From positions 1 through 40,059 of the forward strand of contig NZ_JAGOID010000018.1 in assembly GCF_017995835.1 (NCBI RefSeq): a stretch of 40,059 bases of DNA. Direction: 5' to 3'. The position numbers and the translations under genes are program-made. A model generated the notes under the pieces. The model searched no databases. It was not told the origin of the DNA and saw nothing but the letters and a program-made list of their open reading frames with translations. Below, piece by piece: positions 18,024-26,749 of the stretch (positions are counted from its first letter, which is position 1; each line of letters starts with the position of its first letter). This stretch comes from Amaricoccus sp. (GTDB lineage: Bacteria > Pseudomonadota > Alphaproteobacteria > Rhodobacterales > Rhodobacteraceae).

Positions 18024-18943
18024 TCCAGCCCCCGCCCCCGCGCGGCCGGCACAAGCCGCAGGGGCCGGTCGGCCTGCGTCGCGACGCCGAGAAGGTCGCC
18101 GGCGCGTTGCCGCCGCTGCTCGCGGAGGCCGAGCGGCTGGCCGCATCGGTGGCCATGGGCTTCCACGGCCGTCGTCGCGCCGGGCAGGGCGAGAGTTTCT
18201 GGCAGTACCGCCAGGCCATGCCGGGCGACGCGCGCGCCTCGGTCGACTGGCGGCGTTCGGGCAAGTCGGACCAGCAGTTCATCCGCGAGATGGAGTGGGA
18301 GGCGGCGCAGACCGTCTCGTTCTGGGTCGACGACGCGCTGGCCATGGACTACCGCGATTCCGACGACGCCAGGGCCCGCTCGAAGTTCGAGCGCGGCGCG
18401 CTTCTCGCGCTGGCGCTGTCGGTGCTGCTGATCAAGGCCGGCGAGCGGGTCGCGCTCATGGGCACCGACGCGGCGCAGCCGCAGCCGGGCCGGGCGCAGC
18501 TCAACCGCATGGCGCTGGCGCTGGGCGGCCCGTTCCGCGAGGGCCGGCCCGATTATGGCGCGCCGCCGGCGGACCGGTTCGCCCGCGGGGGCCGGGCGGT
18601 GTTCCTCTCCGATTTTCTCGGCGATCTCGACGGGCTCGCCGGGCCGATGGCCCATGCCGCCGACCAGGGCGTGCGCGGGGTCTTCGTGCAGGTGCTCGAC
18701 GAGAGCGAGGAGGCCTTTCCCTTCGACGGCCGGCTGATCTTCGAGAGCATGGGCGGCGGGTCGCGTTTCGAGACGCAGCGCGCCCGGGCCTTGCGGGCTG
18801 CCTACCGAGAGCGGCTGGCGGAGCGGCGGGCGGCGCTGGCGGAGCTGGCGGCGCGGTTCGGCTGGCGCATGCTGCCGCACCGGACCAGCCAGAGCCCGCG
18901 CGCGGCGCTGCTCTGGCTCTACATGGCGATCGGGGAAGGGTAG
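18020..18943 (+). CDS. DUF58 domain protein
   Basis: 307 aa from GTG 18020, which overlaps the moxR stop. The DUF58 core is clear: GESFWQYRQAMPGDARASVDW (quoted in part: FWQYRQAMPGDARASVDWR) and SFWVDDALAMDYRD (about 99-112), whose vWA-like fold has a degenerate metal site. DUF58 proteins are regular partners of MoxR. It is cytosolic with no clear membrane helix apart from a hydrophobic stretch LLALALSVLLI (about 128-138) that probably packs in the core. Confidence 0.92.
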
Positions 18944-18955
18944 GGGACGGCGGCG

Positions 18956-21766
18956 ATGACGATCGGCCCGATCGCCTTCCTTGCGCCGTGGCTGCTCGGC
19001 GCGCTCGTCGTCCTGCCGGTGCTGTGGTGGCTGCTGCGCGCCGTGCCGCCGGCTCCGGCACGGCGGCGGTTTCCGGGCGTGCGGCTGCTGCTCGGCCTGC
19101 GCGACGCTGAGCGCATGCCCGAGCGCACGCCATGGTGGCTGCTGCTCTTGCGCATGGTCGCGCTCGCGGCCGCCTTCGTCGCCTTCGCGGAGCCGGTGCT
19201 GAACCCGGAGCGCCCGGGCGCGGGCGGGCCGCTCCTCGTGGTGGTGGACGGCGGCTGGGGCGACGCGCCGGAATGGACGGCGCGGTCGAGCCGCATCGTC
19301 GGCGCGCTCGACGACGCCGCCCGCGACGGACGGCCCGTGGCGGTGGTGTCGCTGGCGGCCCGGCCTCCGGCGGAGCGGACGCTGCCGCTGCGTCCGGCGC
19401 AGGACTGGACCGGCCGGCTCGCGGGTCTGGCGCCGCGGGCCTGGGGGCCGGATCGCGCGGCGTGGGCCGGGTGGATCGCCGGGCTCGAGCCGGGCGGCTT
19501 CGAGACGCTGTGGCTGACCGATGGCATCGGCGACGGCGGCGAGACGGCGCTGGCCGCGGCGCTGCTCGACCGGGGGCGGGTGACGGTGATCGGGCCGCGG
19601 GCCGACGCGCTGGCGCTGACGCCGCCGCGGCTCGACGGCGGCGCGCTCGTGGTGACGGCGGTGCGGCCCGCCGCGGGCGCGGCGCGGCCGGTCGGCGTGG
19701 TGGCGATCGGGCCGGATCCGAACGGGATCGAGCGCGCGCTCGGGACCGCCGCCGGGAGTTTCGCCGCGGAGGAGACGGCGGTGGATCTCGCGTTCGACCT
19801 GCCCGTCGAGCTGCGCAACCGGGTGGAGCGCGTGGCGTTGACCGAGGGCCGGTCGGCAGGCGGCGTGGCCCTGGCCGACGACAGCGTGCGCCGGCGCAAG
19901 GTGGGGCTGATGGCCGGCGGGTCGGGGGGCGAGGCGCAGGAGCTGATCGATCCGATGCACTATCTGCGCAACGCGCTCGAACCTTTCGCCGAGCTGATCG
20001 AGGCGCCGCTCTCCGACATGCTCGCCGCCGCCCCGGACGTGCTCGTCCTCGCCGACGTCGGCGACCTCGGCGAGGACGAGCGGGCGGCGCTCACGGGCTG
20101 GGTCGAGGCCGGCGGGCTCATGATCCGTTTCGCCGGGCCGCGGCTCGCCGCATCGGGCGCCGGCCAGCTCGACGCCGACCCGCTGCTGCCCGTGCGCCTG
20201 CGCGCGGGCGGCCGCAGCGTTGGCGGCGCGATGTCCTGGGGCGCGCCGCGGTCGCTGCAACCCTTCCCGGAGGCGAGCCCCTTCGTCGGGCTCGACGTGC
20301 CGGAGGAGGTCGAGATCACCGCGCAGGTCATGGCGCAGCCCGATCCGGACCTGCCCGACCGGGTGCTCGCGAGCCTCGACGACGGCACGCCGCTCGTCAC
20401 CGGCGCAGGCCTCGGCCACGGGCGGGTCGTGCTCTTTCACGTCACCGCCAACGCCGACTGGTCGAACCTGCCGCTGTCGGGCCTCTTCGTGCGCATGCTG
20501 GAGCGGCTGACCCAGAGCGCAGGGGGCATGGCCGGGGGCGCCGCGACGCTCGACGGCGGGGTCTGGACTCCGGTTGTCGTTCTGAACGGCTTCGGCGACG
20601 TCGAGGCGCCGACGCTGATCGCCGGGGTCGCGGGCGACCGGCTCGCCGCCGAGCCCCCGTCCGAGGAGATGCCCCCGGGCGTCTACGCCAATGGCGAGCG
20701 CCGCGTCGCGCTCAACGTGATGCGGTCCGGGCAGGCGCTGGCGCCGCTGGCGCCGTTGCCCGACGGCGTCGTCGTCGAGGCGCTGGAGCGTCCGCGGGAG
20801 ACCGCGCTCGGGCCGTGGCTCCTCGCGCTGGCGCTCGGGCTGCTCGCGGTCGACGTGCTCGCCACGCTGCTCCTGTCGGGTCGGCTCGGCCGCGCCGCGC
20901 GCGCCGCGGCGGCGATCGCCGCGCTGGCGCTCGTCCTCCCCGGCCAGGGCCATGCCCAGACGGGGGAGGCCCAGACGGGGGAGGCCCAGACGGGGGACGT
21001 CAGGAGCGGCGACGCCGAGGCGGTGCTCGCGGCCAACGAGACGGTGCTCGCCTATGTGCAGACCGGCAACGCGCGCGTCGACGCGGTCAGCCGGGCCGGG
21101 CTCGTCGGGCTCAGCGCGGCGCTGTTCACGCGCACCGCCGTCGAGCCGGGCGAGCCGGTCGCCGTCGACCTAGAGCGCGACGAGCTCGCGCTCTACCCCT
21201 TCCTCTACTGGCCGATCGTCGAGGGACAGGCGACGCCGTCGGCCGCGGCCTATGCCAGGCTCAACGACTACATGCGCCTCGGCGGCATGATCCTGTTCGA
21301 CACGCAGGACAGCCAGCTCGGCGGCGCCCTCGGGGCCAGCACCCCGAACGGCCGCGTGCTCCAGCGCATCGCGCTCCGGCTCGACGTGCCGCCGCTGGAG
21401 CAGGTGCCGGCCGACCACGTGCTGACCCGGACCTTCTACCTGCTCCAGGATTATCCCGGCCGCTACATGGCGGCGCCGGTCTGGGTCGAGGCCGCCGCCA
21501 ACGCCGAGGAAGTCGAGGGACTGCCGTTCCGCAACCTCAACGACGGGGTCTCGCCGGTGGTGATCGGCGGCAACGACTGGGCCGCGGCCTGGGCGGTGGA
21601 CGAGGACGGCCAGCCGGCGTTCCCGGTCGGCCGCGGCATCTCCGGGGAGCGCCAGCGCGAGATGGCGCTGCGTTTCGGGGTGAACCTGATCATGTACGTG
21701 ATGACGGGGAACTACAAATCCGACCAGGTTCACGTGCCGGCGCTTCTTGAGCGGCTGGGGCAGTAG
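18956..21766 (+). CDS. BatA-like/DUF4159 membrane protein
   Basis: 936 aa. The N-terminus has two membrane helices (about 6-27 and 60-80) with the BatA/aerotolerance N-terminal pattern FLAPWLLGALVVLPVLWWLL. A long extracytoplasmic region follows, with vWA-like and amidotransferase-like segments. A helix pair (about 620-665) leads to the C-terminal DUF4159 domain (about 690-930), with LYPFLYWPIVEG, LNDYMRLGGMILFDTQD and LTRTFYLLQDYPGRY. Just before DUF4159 are three copies of the pentapeptide QTGEA/QTGDV. It starts 13 bases after DUF58. By context it is the envelope target or partner of MoxR. Confidence 0.88.
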   Translation: MTIGPIAFLAPWLLGALVVLPVLWWLLRAVPPAPARRRFPGVRLLLGLRDAERMPERTPWWLLLLRMVALAAAFVAFAEPVLNPERPGAGGPLLVVVDGGWGDAPEWTARSSRIVGALDDAARDGRPVAVVSLAARPPAERTLPLRPAQDWTGRLAGLAPRAWGPDRAAWAGWIAGLEPGGFETLWLTDGIGDGGETALAAALLDRGRVTVIGPRADALALTPPRLDGGALVVTAVRPAAGAARPVGVVAIGPDPNGIERALGTAAGSFAAEETAVDLAFDLPVELRNRVERVALTEGRSAGGVALADDSVRRRKVGLMAGGSGGEAQELIDPMHYLRNALEPFAELIEAPLSDMLAAAPDVLVLADVGDLGEDERAALTGWVEAGGLMIRFAGPRLAASGAGQLDADPLLPVRLRAGGRSVGGAMSWGAPRSLQPFPEASPFVGLDVPEEVEITAQVMAQPDPDLPDRVLASLDDGTPLVTGAGLGHGRVVLFHVTANADWSNLPLSGLFVRMLERLTQSAGGMAGGAATLDGGVWTPVVVLNGFGDVEAPTLIAGVAGDRLAAEPPSEEMPPGVYANGERRVALNVMRSGQALAPLAPLPDGVVVEALERPRETALGPWLLALALGLLAVDVLATLLLSGRLGRAARAAAAIAALALVLPGQGHAQTGEAQTGEAQTGDVRSGDAEAVLAANETVLAYVQTGNARVDAVSRAGLVGLSAALFTRTAVEPGEPVAVDLERDELALYPFLYWPIVEGQATPSAAAYARLNDYMRLGGMILFDTQDSQLGGALGASTPNGRVLQRIALRLDVPPLEQVPADHVLTRTFYLLQDYPGRYMAAPVWVEAAANAEEVEGLPFRNLNDGVSPVVIGGNDWAAAWAVDEDGQPAFPVGRGISGERQREMALRFGVNLIMYVMTGNYKSDQVHVPALLERLGQ
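20954..20998 (+). repeat. In-frame 15-bp triplet repeat inside the DUF4159 gene
   Basis: Three tandem copies of GCCCAGACGGGGGAG (third ends in C), starting at 20954, 20969 and 20984. They encode repeated AQTGE in the linker after the last helix. The unit keeps frame, so copy number can vary without breaking the gene. Confidence 0.85.
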
Positions 21767-21769
21767 CGC

Positions 21770-23845
21770 ATGGACCGGACCATCGTCTTCGACCCGCACC
21801 TGCCATGGGCCGCGCTCGGCCTTCTCGCGGCGCTGTCGCTCGTCGTGGTCGGGCTGGCGCTCTGGCGGGGCCTGTCGGGCTGGTGGCTGCGGGCCCTGGC
21901 GGCGGCGACGCTGCTCGTCGCGCTCGCCAATCCTTCGCTGCGCGACGAGGACCGCGCGCCGGTCTCCTCGATCGCTGTCGTCGTCGTCGACGACAGCGCC
22001 TCGAACCGCATCGGCGATCGGTCCGGGCAAACCGCCGCGGCGCTCGCCGATGTCCGGGCGGAGCTGGAGCGTCTCGGCGAGGGCGGGAGGCTCGAGACCC
22101 GCGTCGTCCATGTCACCGATCACGGCGACGGGGGAACCCAGCTTCTCGGCGCGCTGGCCGAGGCCGCCGCGACGCTGCCCCCGGACCGCATCGCTGGCGC
22201 GATCCTGATCACCGACGGCCAGGCGCACGACCCCGAGGCGCTCGCCGGCTTTCCCGCGCCGGTCCACGCGCTGCTCACCGGCTCGGCGAAGGACTGGGAC
22301 CGCCGGGTGGTGGTGGAGACCGCGCCGGCCTTCGCCATCGTCGGCGAGCCGGTCGAGCTGCGCCTGCGCATCGAGGATCTCGGGGCCGCGCCGCCGGCCG
22401 CGGGCGCGGCGCCGCTCATGATCGCGCTCGACGGCGGCGAGCCGCTGCGCTTCGACGTCCCCGTCGGCGCGAGCGTCGGCCTGCCGGTGATGCTGAACCG
22501 GGGCGGGGCCAACGTCCTCGAGATCTCCACCCCACCGGTCGCGGGCGAGTTGACCGAGCGCAACAACGCCGCGATCGTCACCATCAACGGCGTGCGCGAC
22601 CGGCTGCGCGTGCTGCTGGTCTCGGGCGAGCCCTATCCGGGCGAGCGGACCTGGCGGAACCTGCTGAAGTCCGACAGCGCGGTGGATCTCGTGCATTTCA
22701 CCATCCTGCGGCCGCCGGACAAGCAGGATTTCGTGCCGGTCTTCGAGCTCTCGCTGATCGCCTTTCCGACGCAGGAGCTGTTCATGGAGAAGGTCGACGA
22801 GTTCGACCTGATCATCTTCGATCGCTACCGGCGGCGCGGCATCCTGCCGAACGACTATTTCGAGAACATCGTCCGCTACGTGCGCGAGGGCGGCGCGCTG
22901 CTGGTCTCCTCGGGCGAGGAGATCGCCGGCGCCGACAGCCTGGCGCGCTCGCCGCTCAACGCGGTGCTGCCGGTCGCGCCGACCGCGCATGTCTTCGAGG
23001 AGGGCTTCAAGCCGCGCATCAGCGAGGTCGGCGCGCGCCACCCGGTCACCGCCGGGCTCGAGGCGCACGCCCCGCATCCGCCCGACGCGGACGGCGCGCC
23101 GGGCTGGGGCCGGTGGTTCCGCATGGCCGAGGTCGAGGCGCTGGCGGGCGAACCGGTCATGGAGGGGCCGGAGGGCAGGCCGCTCCTCGTCCTCGCCCGC
23201 GAGGGCGAGGGCCGGGTCGCCGCGCTGTCCTCGGACCAGGCGTGGCTGTGGAGCCGGGGCTACGAGGGCGGCGGGCCGCAGGCGGAGCTCCTGCGCCGGC
23301 TGGCGCACTGGCTGATGAAGGAGCCTGAACTGGAGGAGGAAACCCTGTCCGGCGTTCGCCGGGACGAGAACCTGCTCGTCAGCCGCCGCACCCTGGCCGA
23401 GAAGATCGGGGCGACCGAGGTGACGAGCCCCTCCGGCGCGACGACCGAGATCGAGATGGTCGAGGTGGCGCCGGGGCGCTGGGAGGGCCGGTTGCCCGCG
23501 GAGGAGAATGGCGTCTGGCGGCTGGCGAACGGCGACCTGGCCGGCGTGGCGGTGGTCGGGCCGCGGGCGCCGCGCGAGTTCGCCGATCCGGTCTCGACCG
23601 GCGCCGTGCTCGGGCCGCTGGCCGAGGCGACGGGCGGCGGCACGAAGCGGCTGGAGGACGCGATCCCGGGGATACGGCTGGTGCACGAGGGCCGGGTGGC
23701 CGAGGGCCGGGGCTGGATCGGCGTCGTCGACCGCCAGGCCTACCAGCTGCGCGACATCCGCCAGGTCGGCCTCGCGCCGGGCTGGCTGATGCTGCTGCTG
23801 GCCGGGTTCTTCGCCTTCGCGGCGTGGCGGGTCGAGGGGCGCTGA
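21770..23845 (+). CDS. Large membrane-anchored protein of the MoxR operon, function unknown
   Basis: 691 aa. Two N-terminal helices (about 13-32 and 39-54), a vWA-like strand IAVVVVDDSASNRI (about 68-81), an Ig-like portion, then a class I amidotransferase-like fold around LRVLLVSGEPYPG and IIFDRYRRRGILPNDYF, and a C-terminal helix (about 667-686, GWLMLLLAGFFAFAAW) followed by WRVEGR. No complete catalytic triad was recognised. It begins 3 bases after the DUF4159 stop. This fourth gene is a regular member of the alphaproteobacterial moxR-DUF58-DUF4159 cluster. Confidence 0.82.
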   Translation: MDRTIVFDPHLPWAALGLLAALSLVVVGLALWRGLSGWWLRALAAATLLVALANPSLRDEDRAPVSSIAVVVVDDSASNRIGDRSGQTAAALADVRAELERLGEGGRLETRVVHVTDHGDGGTQLLGALAEAAATLPPDRIAGAILITDGQAHDPEALAGFPAPVHALLTGSAKDWDRRVVVETAPAFAIVGEPVELRLRIEDLGAAPPAAGAAPLMIALDGGEPLRFDVPVGASVGLPVMLNRGGANVLEISTPPVAGELTERNNAAIVTINGVRDRLRVLLVSGEPYPGERTWRNLLKSDSAVDLVHFTILRPPDKQDFVPVFELSLIAFPTQELFMEKVDEFDLIIFDRYRRRGILPNDYFENIVRYVREGGALLVSSGEEIAGADSLARSPLNAVLPVAPTAHVFEEGFKPRISEVGARHPVTAGLEAHAPHPPDADGAPGWGRWFRMAEVEALAGEPVMEGPEGRPLLVLAREGEGRVAALSSDQAWLWSRGYEGGGPQAELLRRLAHWLMKEPELEEETLSGVRRDENLLVSRRTLAEKIGATEVTSPSGATTEIEMVEVAPGRWEGRLPAEENGVWRLANGDLAGVAVVGPRAPREFADPVSTGAVLGPLAEATGGGTKRLEDAIPGIRLVHEGRVAEGRGWIGVVDRQAYQLRDIRQVGLAPGWLMLLLAGFFAFAAWRVEGR

Positions 23846-23849
23846 TCCC

Positions 23850-23872
23850 TCCGGCCGGCGCCGCCGGCCGGA
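23850..23872. terminator. Strong hairpin after the moxR operon
   Basis: A 10-bp perfect stem (TCCGGCCGGC at 23850-23859 with GCCGGCCGGA at 23863-23872) encloses GCC. It starts 4 bases after the last stop. There is no T tract, so it may act with Rho or simply protect the mRNA end. Confidence 0.5.
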
Positions 23873-23910
23873 CCCAGGCGCCGCGGCGACCGTGTGCAGG
23901 CGGCCCCGTT

Positions 23911-23932
23911 GCGCCCGCGGCGCGCTGCGACG
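23911..23932 (+). repeat. Repeat flanking the moxR operon, downstream copy
   Basis: Exact 22-base match to 16765-16786, in the same orientation. It lies between the end of the moxR operon and the glcD promoter. Confidence 0.8.
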
Positions 23933-24003
23933 TGGCGGATGCGGCGCCGTATTTCCGCTCCCGGCGCCGGGCGAAGGGGCCCGAGGCGGACCGGAGGCGG
24001 ATC

Positions 24004-24025
24004 TTCCAGCCTTGTTCCAGCCTTG
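24004..24025 (+). promoter_or_regulatory. Tandem 11-bp direct repeat (operator-like) upstream of glcD
   Basis: Two exact head-to-tail copies of TTCCAGCCTTG, 24004-24014 and 24015-24025. The pair ends 9 bases before the -35 box, the usual place for an activator site, and the 11-bp period puts both copies on one DNA face. The core TTCCAGCC-N3-TTCCAGCC also appears at 8531-8552 (minus strand). Confidence 0.55.
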
Positions 24026-24034
24026 CGACCGGCC

Positions 24035-24063
24035 TTGGCTTCCGCCGGCGTGGAACCTATCAT
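24035..24063 (+). promoter_or_regulatory. Candidate sigma-70-type promoter of glcD
   Basis: TTGGCT (24035-24040), a 17-base spacer and TATCAT (24058-24063). Transcription would begin near 24070, about 30 bases before the glcD ATG, leaving room for the GAGGA ribosome site. Confidence 0.6.
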
Positions 24064-24101
24064 GTCGGCTACGAGGCCTGTCCCGTTCCGCGAGGATCCC
24101 C

Positions 24102-25535
24102 ATGGAGATGCCAGCGCCCGATCCGGCGATCCTCGCGCGCAAGGCCGACATTGTGCGGCGGTTACAGGAGGCGCTGCCGGCGGGCGGCGTGATCTTCGAG
24201 CCGAACGAGGTGCGCGCCTACGAGTGCGACGCGCTGACCGCCTATCGCTGCCCGCCGCTCGCCGTCGTGCTGCCGGGCTCGACCGAGGAGGTCGCGGCGG
24301 TGATGCGGCTCTGCCACGAGATGGGCGTGCCGGTCGTGCCGCGCGGGGCGGGCACGAGCCTCGCCGGAGGGTCGCTGCCGACGGCGGACGCGGTGCTGAT
24401 CGGGGTGGCGCGGCTGACGGAGGTGCTGGAGGTCGACTACGCCAACCGGTTCATCCGGGTGCAGGCCGGGCGCACCAACCTGAGCGTCACCGGCGCGGTC
24501 GAGGCGGAGGACTTCTTCTACGCTCCCGACCCTTCGAGCCAGCTCGCCTGCGCCATCGCCGGCAACGTCGCGATGAACTCGGGCGGGGCGCACTGCCTGA
24601 AGTACGGCGTGACCACCAACAACCTGCTCGGCGTGACCATGGTGCTGATGGACGGCACGATCGTCGAGATCGGCGGCGCGCATCTCGACGCGCCGGGGCT
24701 CGACCTGCTCGGGGTGGTCTGCGGCTCGGAGGGACAGCTCGGCGTCGTCACCGAGGCGACCTTGCGCATCCTGCGCAAGCCGGAGGGGGCGCGGCCGGTG
24801 CTGTTCGGGTTCGGCTCGAACGAGGTGGCGGGGGCCTGCGTCTCCGACATCATCCGCGCCGGCGTGCTGCCGGTGGCGATCGAGTTCATGGACCGGCCCT
24901 GCATCCGCGCCTGCGAGGCCTTCGCCCATGCCGGCTATCCGGACGTGGAGGCGCTGCTGATCGTCGAGGTCGAGGGCTCGGAGCCCGAGATCGCCGAGCA
25001 GCTCGCGAAGGTGATCGTCATCGCCGAGCGGCACGCGCCGGAGGTGATCCGCGAGAGCCGATCGGACGAGGAGAGCGCGCTGATCTGGAAGGGGCGCAAG
25101 TCGGCCTTCGGCGCGATGGGGCAGATCGCCGACTACATCTGCCTCGACGGCACCATCCCGGTCAGCGAGCTGCCCTTCGTGCTGCACCGGATCACCGAGC
25201 TGACCGAGGGCTACGGGCTCGGGGTCGCCAACGTCTTTCACGCCGGCGACGGCAACATGCACCCGCTGATCCTCTACGACGCCAACAAGCCCGGGGATCT
25301 GGCGAAGGCCGAGGCGCTCGGCTTCGACATCCTGCGGCTCTGCGTCGAGGTGGGCGGCTGCCTGACCGGCGAGCATGGGGTCGGGGTCGAGAAGCGCGAC
25401 CTGATGGACGTGCAGTACGCGCCCGAGGATCTGGAGGCGCAGCTCCGGGTCAAGGACGTGTTCGATCCGCGGTGGCTGCTGAACCCGGCGAAGGTGTTCC
25501 CGCTCGCCCATACCGCGGGGCGTCGGGCCGCGTGA
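24102..25535 (+). CDS. glcD: Glycolate oxidase FAD-binding subunit GlcD
   Basis: 477 aa. The PCMH-type FAD domain shows PPLAVVLPGSTEEVAAVMRL and VPRGAGTSLAGGSLP (about 76-91), with CAIAGNVAMNSGG and CGSEGQLGVVTEATLRI. The C-terminal FAD-oxidase domain holds NVFHAGDGNMHPLIL and the closing GCLTGEHGVGVEKR. It oxidises glycolate (or a related 2-hydroxy acid) to glyoxylate and needs GlcE and GlcF. I chose ATG 24102 (after GAGGA) over longer upstream frames. The companion glcE lies 1.2 kb away, beyond a broken gene on the other strand. Confidence 0.96.
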   Translation: MEMPAPDPAILARKADIVRRLQEALPAGGVIFEPNEVRAYECDALTAYRCPPLAVVLPGSTEEVAAVMRLCHEMGVPVVPRGAGTSLAGGSLPTADAVLIGVARLTEVLEVDYANRFIRVQAGRTNLSVTGAVEAEDFFYAPDPSSQLACAIAGNVAMNSGGAHCLKYGVTTNNLLGVTMVLMDGTIVEIGGAHLDAPGLDLLGVVCGSEGQLGVVTEATLRILRKPEGARPVLFGFGSNEVAGACVSDIIRAGVLPVAIEFMDRPCIRACEAFAHAGYPDVEALLIVEVEGSEPEIAEQLAKVIVIAERHAPEVIRESRSDEESALIWKGRKSAFGAMGQIADYICLDGTIPVSELPFVLHRITELTEGYGLGVANVFHAGDGNMHPLILYDANKPGDLAKAEALGFDILRLCVEVGGCLTGEHGVGVEKRDLMDVQYAPEDLEAQLRVKDVFDPRWLLNPAKVFPLAHTAGRRAA

Positions 25536-25680
25536 GGGCGGCGGCGTCGCTGCGGTCGCGCTCGCTCACACGCGTGATAGGAGGGCGAAGCCATTGGTGG
25601 ATATGGGGTTTCTCGCGTCGTTTACCGCGGGGAAACCTTCGATAACGCATGTCAGCGGGGCTGATGCTTGCGTTTCCCGG
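25536..25680. other. Short gap with hairpin between glcD and the broken membrane gene
   Basis: 145 bases. It contains the second copy of ACACGCGTGATAGG (25568-25581) and an imperfect hairpin around 25605-25636 (GGTTTC arm and GAAACC arm). The hairpin could end the glcD transcript or that of the opposing gene. No gene is seen. Confidence 0.4.
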
Positions 25681-26638
25681 TCAGGCCGGCGAGGCCGTTT
25701 TCAGCACGCCGAGGAACCATTCGATGAGGATCAGAAGCCAGTCGAACAACAAGCCGCCGCCCAAGGCGAGCCCATACCAGAGGACGAGGCAGGGCAGCCA
25801 GACCGCGAGCGCGGCGGCGATCGTCAAGGCGAGGCTCGCGGCGCGGCCCCCGGGGCTGTCGCCCTTCCGAAGCCCCTCGGCGATCGGCCGTCCGAGCCAG
25901 CCGGAGACCAGAGTGAAGAGGGCGAAGGCGCCGATGGTCAGATGGGCGAGCGTGGGGAGCAGCGTGGAGAACAGCGTCGCGAGCAGTCACCAGTAGTTGT
26001 CCGGTTGCGCGCGCAGGTCGACCAGCAGCGAGGCCGGGTCAAAGAGGGGGCCGCCCTCGCCGTCGCGCACCAGATGCATGGTCGCGACGATGGCGAGGGC
26101 GAGGGCGACCAGGATCGCGATGGCGGCGACGCCGTCGATCACGGCGTTGACGACCAGATTGCCCTGCACCCCGATCCGCATGCGCCAGCGCGTGAGCCCG
26201 ACCGAGGCGAAGTCCGCCCAGGCGTTCAGCAGCGGAAAGAAGCCGAGGAAGAGCAGCACTGTTCTGTCATCGGAGTCCAAGGAGGACATTCCCGTAACGG
26301 CGCAGAGAACCACGAAAAGCAGAGCCGTGAAGCCGGCGAGGGCGAGCGCGGGGCAGCGGCGCGCTCCAAGCGCGCGACAGTTCGGTCTTGGGGTTGTTTC
26401 GGCGATCGGTCGGGAGGCGCGGGAAGTCGGGCGACAGCAAGCGGTCTACCCGGTCGAGCCCGGCGTTCAGCATCTCGCGATAGCGGCGCGCGAAGGTGTC
26501 GTGCCTGAGCCAGGCGATCCAGCGGCCGCGGCCCTCGTCCTTGTTGATTCCCCAGAACAGTCGCAGCGAAAGCGCAATCAGAGCGAGAAGGAAGCTGCCC
26601 CACCATCCGAACGCCTGCAGGAAACCAAGCTCGCTCAA
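25681..26638 (-). pseudogene. Multi-pass membrane protein gene broken by a frameshift and an in-frame stop
   Basis: Read on the minus strand from ATG 26638, the frame gives MSELGFLQAFGWWGSFLLAL and continues to about SRAWSAPLP. At a run of four C (plus-strand G 26350-26353) the sense frame jumps by one base and continues ALALAGFTALLFVVLCAV. It then reaches DNYW followed by TGA at 25987-25989. The same frame carries on past the stop with a clear membrane protein (LLATLFSTLLPTLAHL, GWLGRPIAEGLRKG, LPCLVLWYGLALGG) and ends at TGA 25681. Removing one C and reading the TGA as Trp or similar would restore about 318 aa with six or so helices. I do not recognise the family. Two independent lesions suggest a decayed gene, although each alone could be a sequencing error. 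Confidence 0.75.
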
Positions 26639-26749
26639 TCGGCGCCCCCTGAAGTCGCCCTGACGTTACCCGGCCGGTGGACCGGGCGCGAGCGGGATCG
26701 CTCCTTGATTCCAGTGGTCGAATTGCATCAACTGACGGAGGGGGGCAAC

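Noticed and set aside
25987..25989. Programmed read-through or selenocysteine at the in-frame TGA of the membrane gene
   Set aside because: No SECIS-like stem was recognised, the position lies next to a Trp codon in a membrane protein, and the same gene also has a frameshift. Decay or sequencing error is simpler.
25997..26749. Long N-terminal extension of glcE
   Set aside because: The extension is antisense to the membrane pseudogene, and a strong ribosome site at 26739-26745 with GTG 26750 gives a normal GlcE length.
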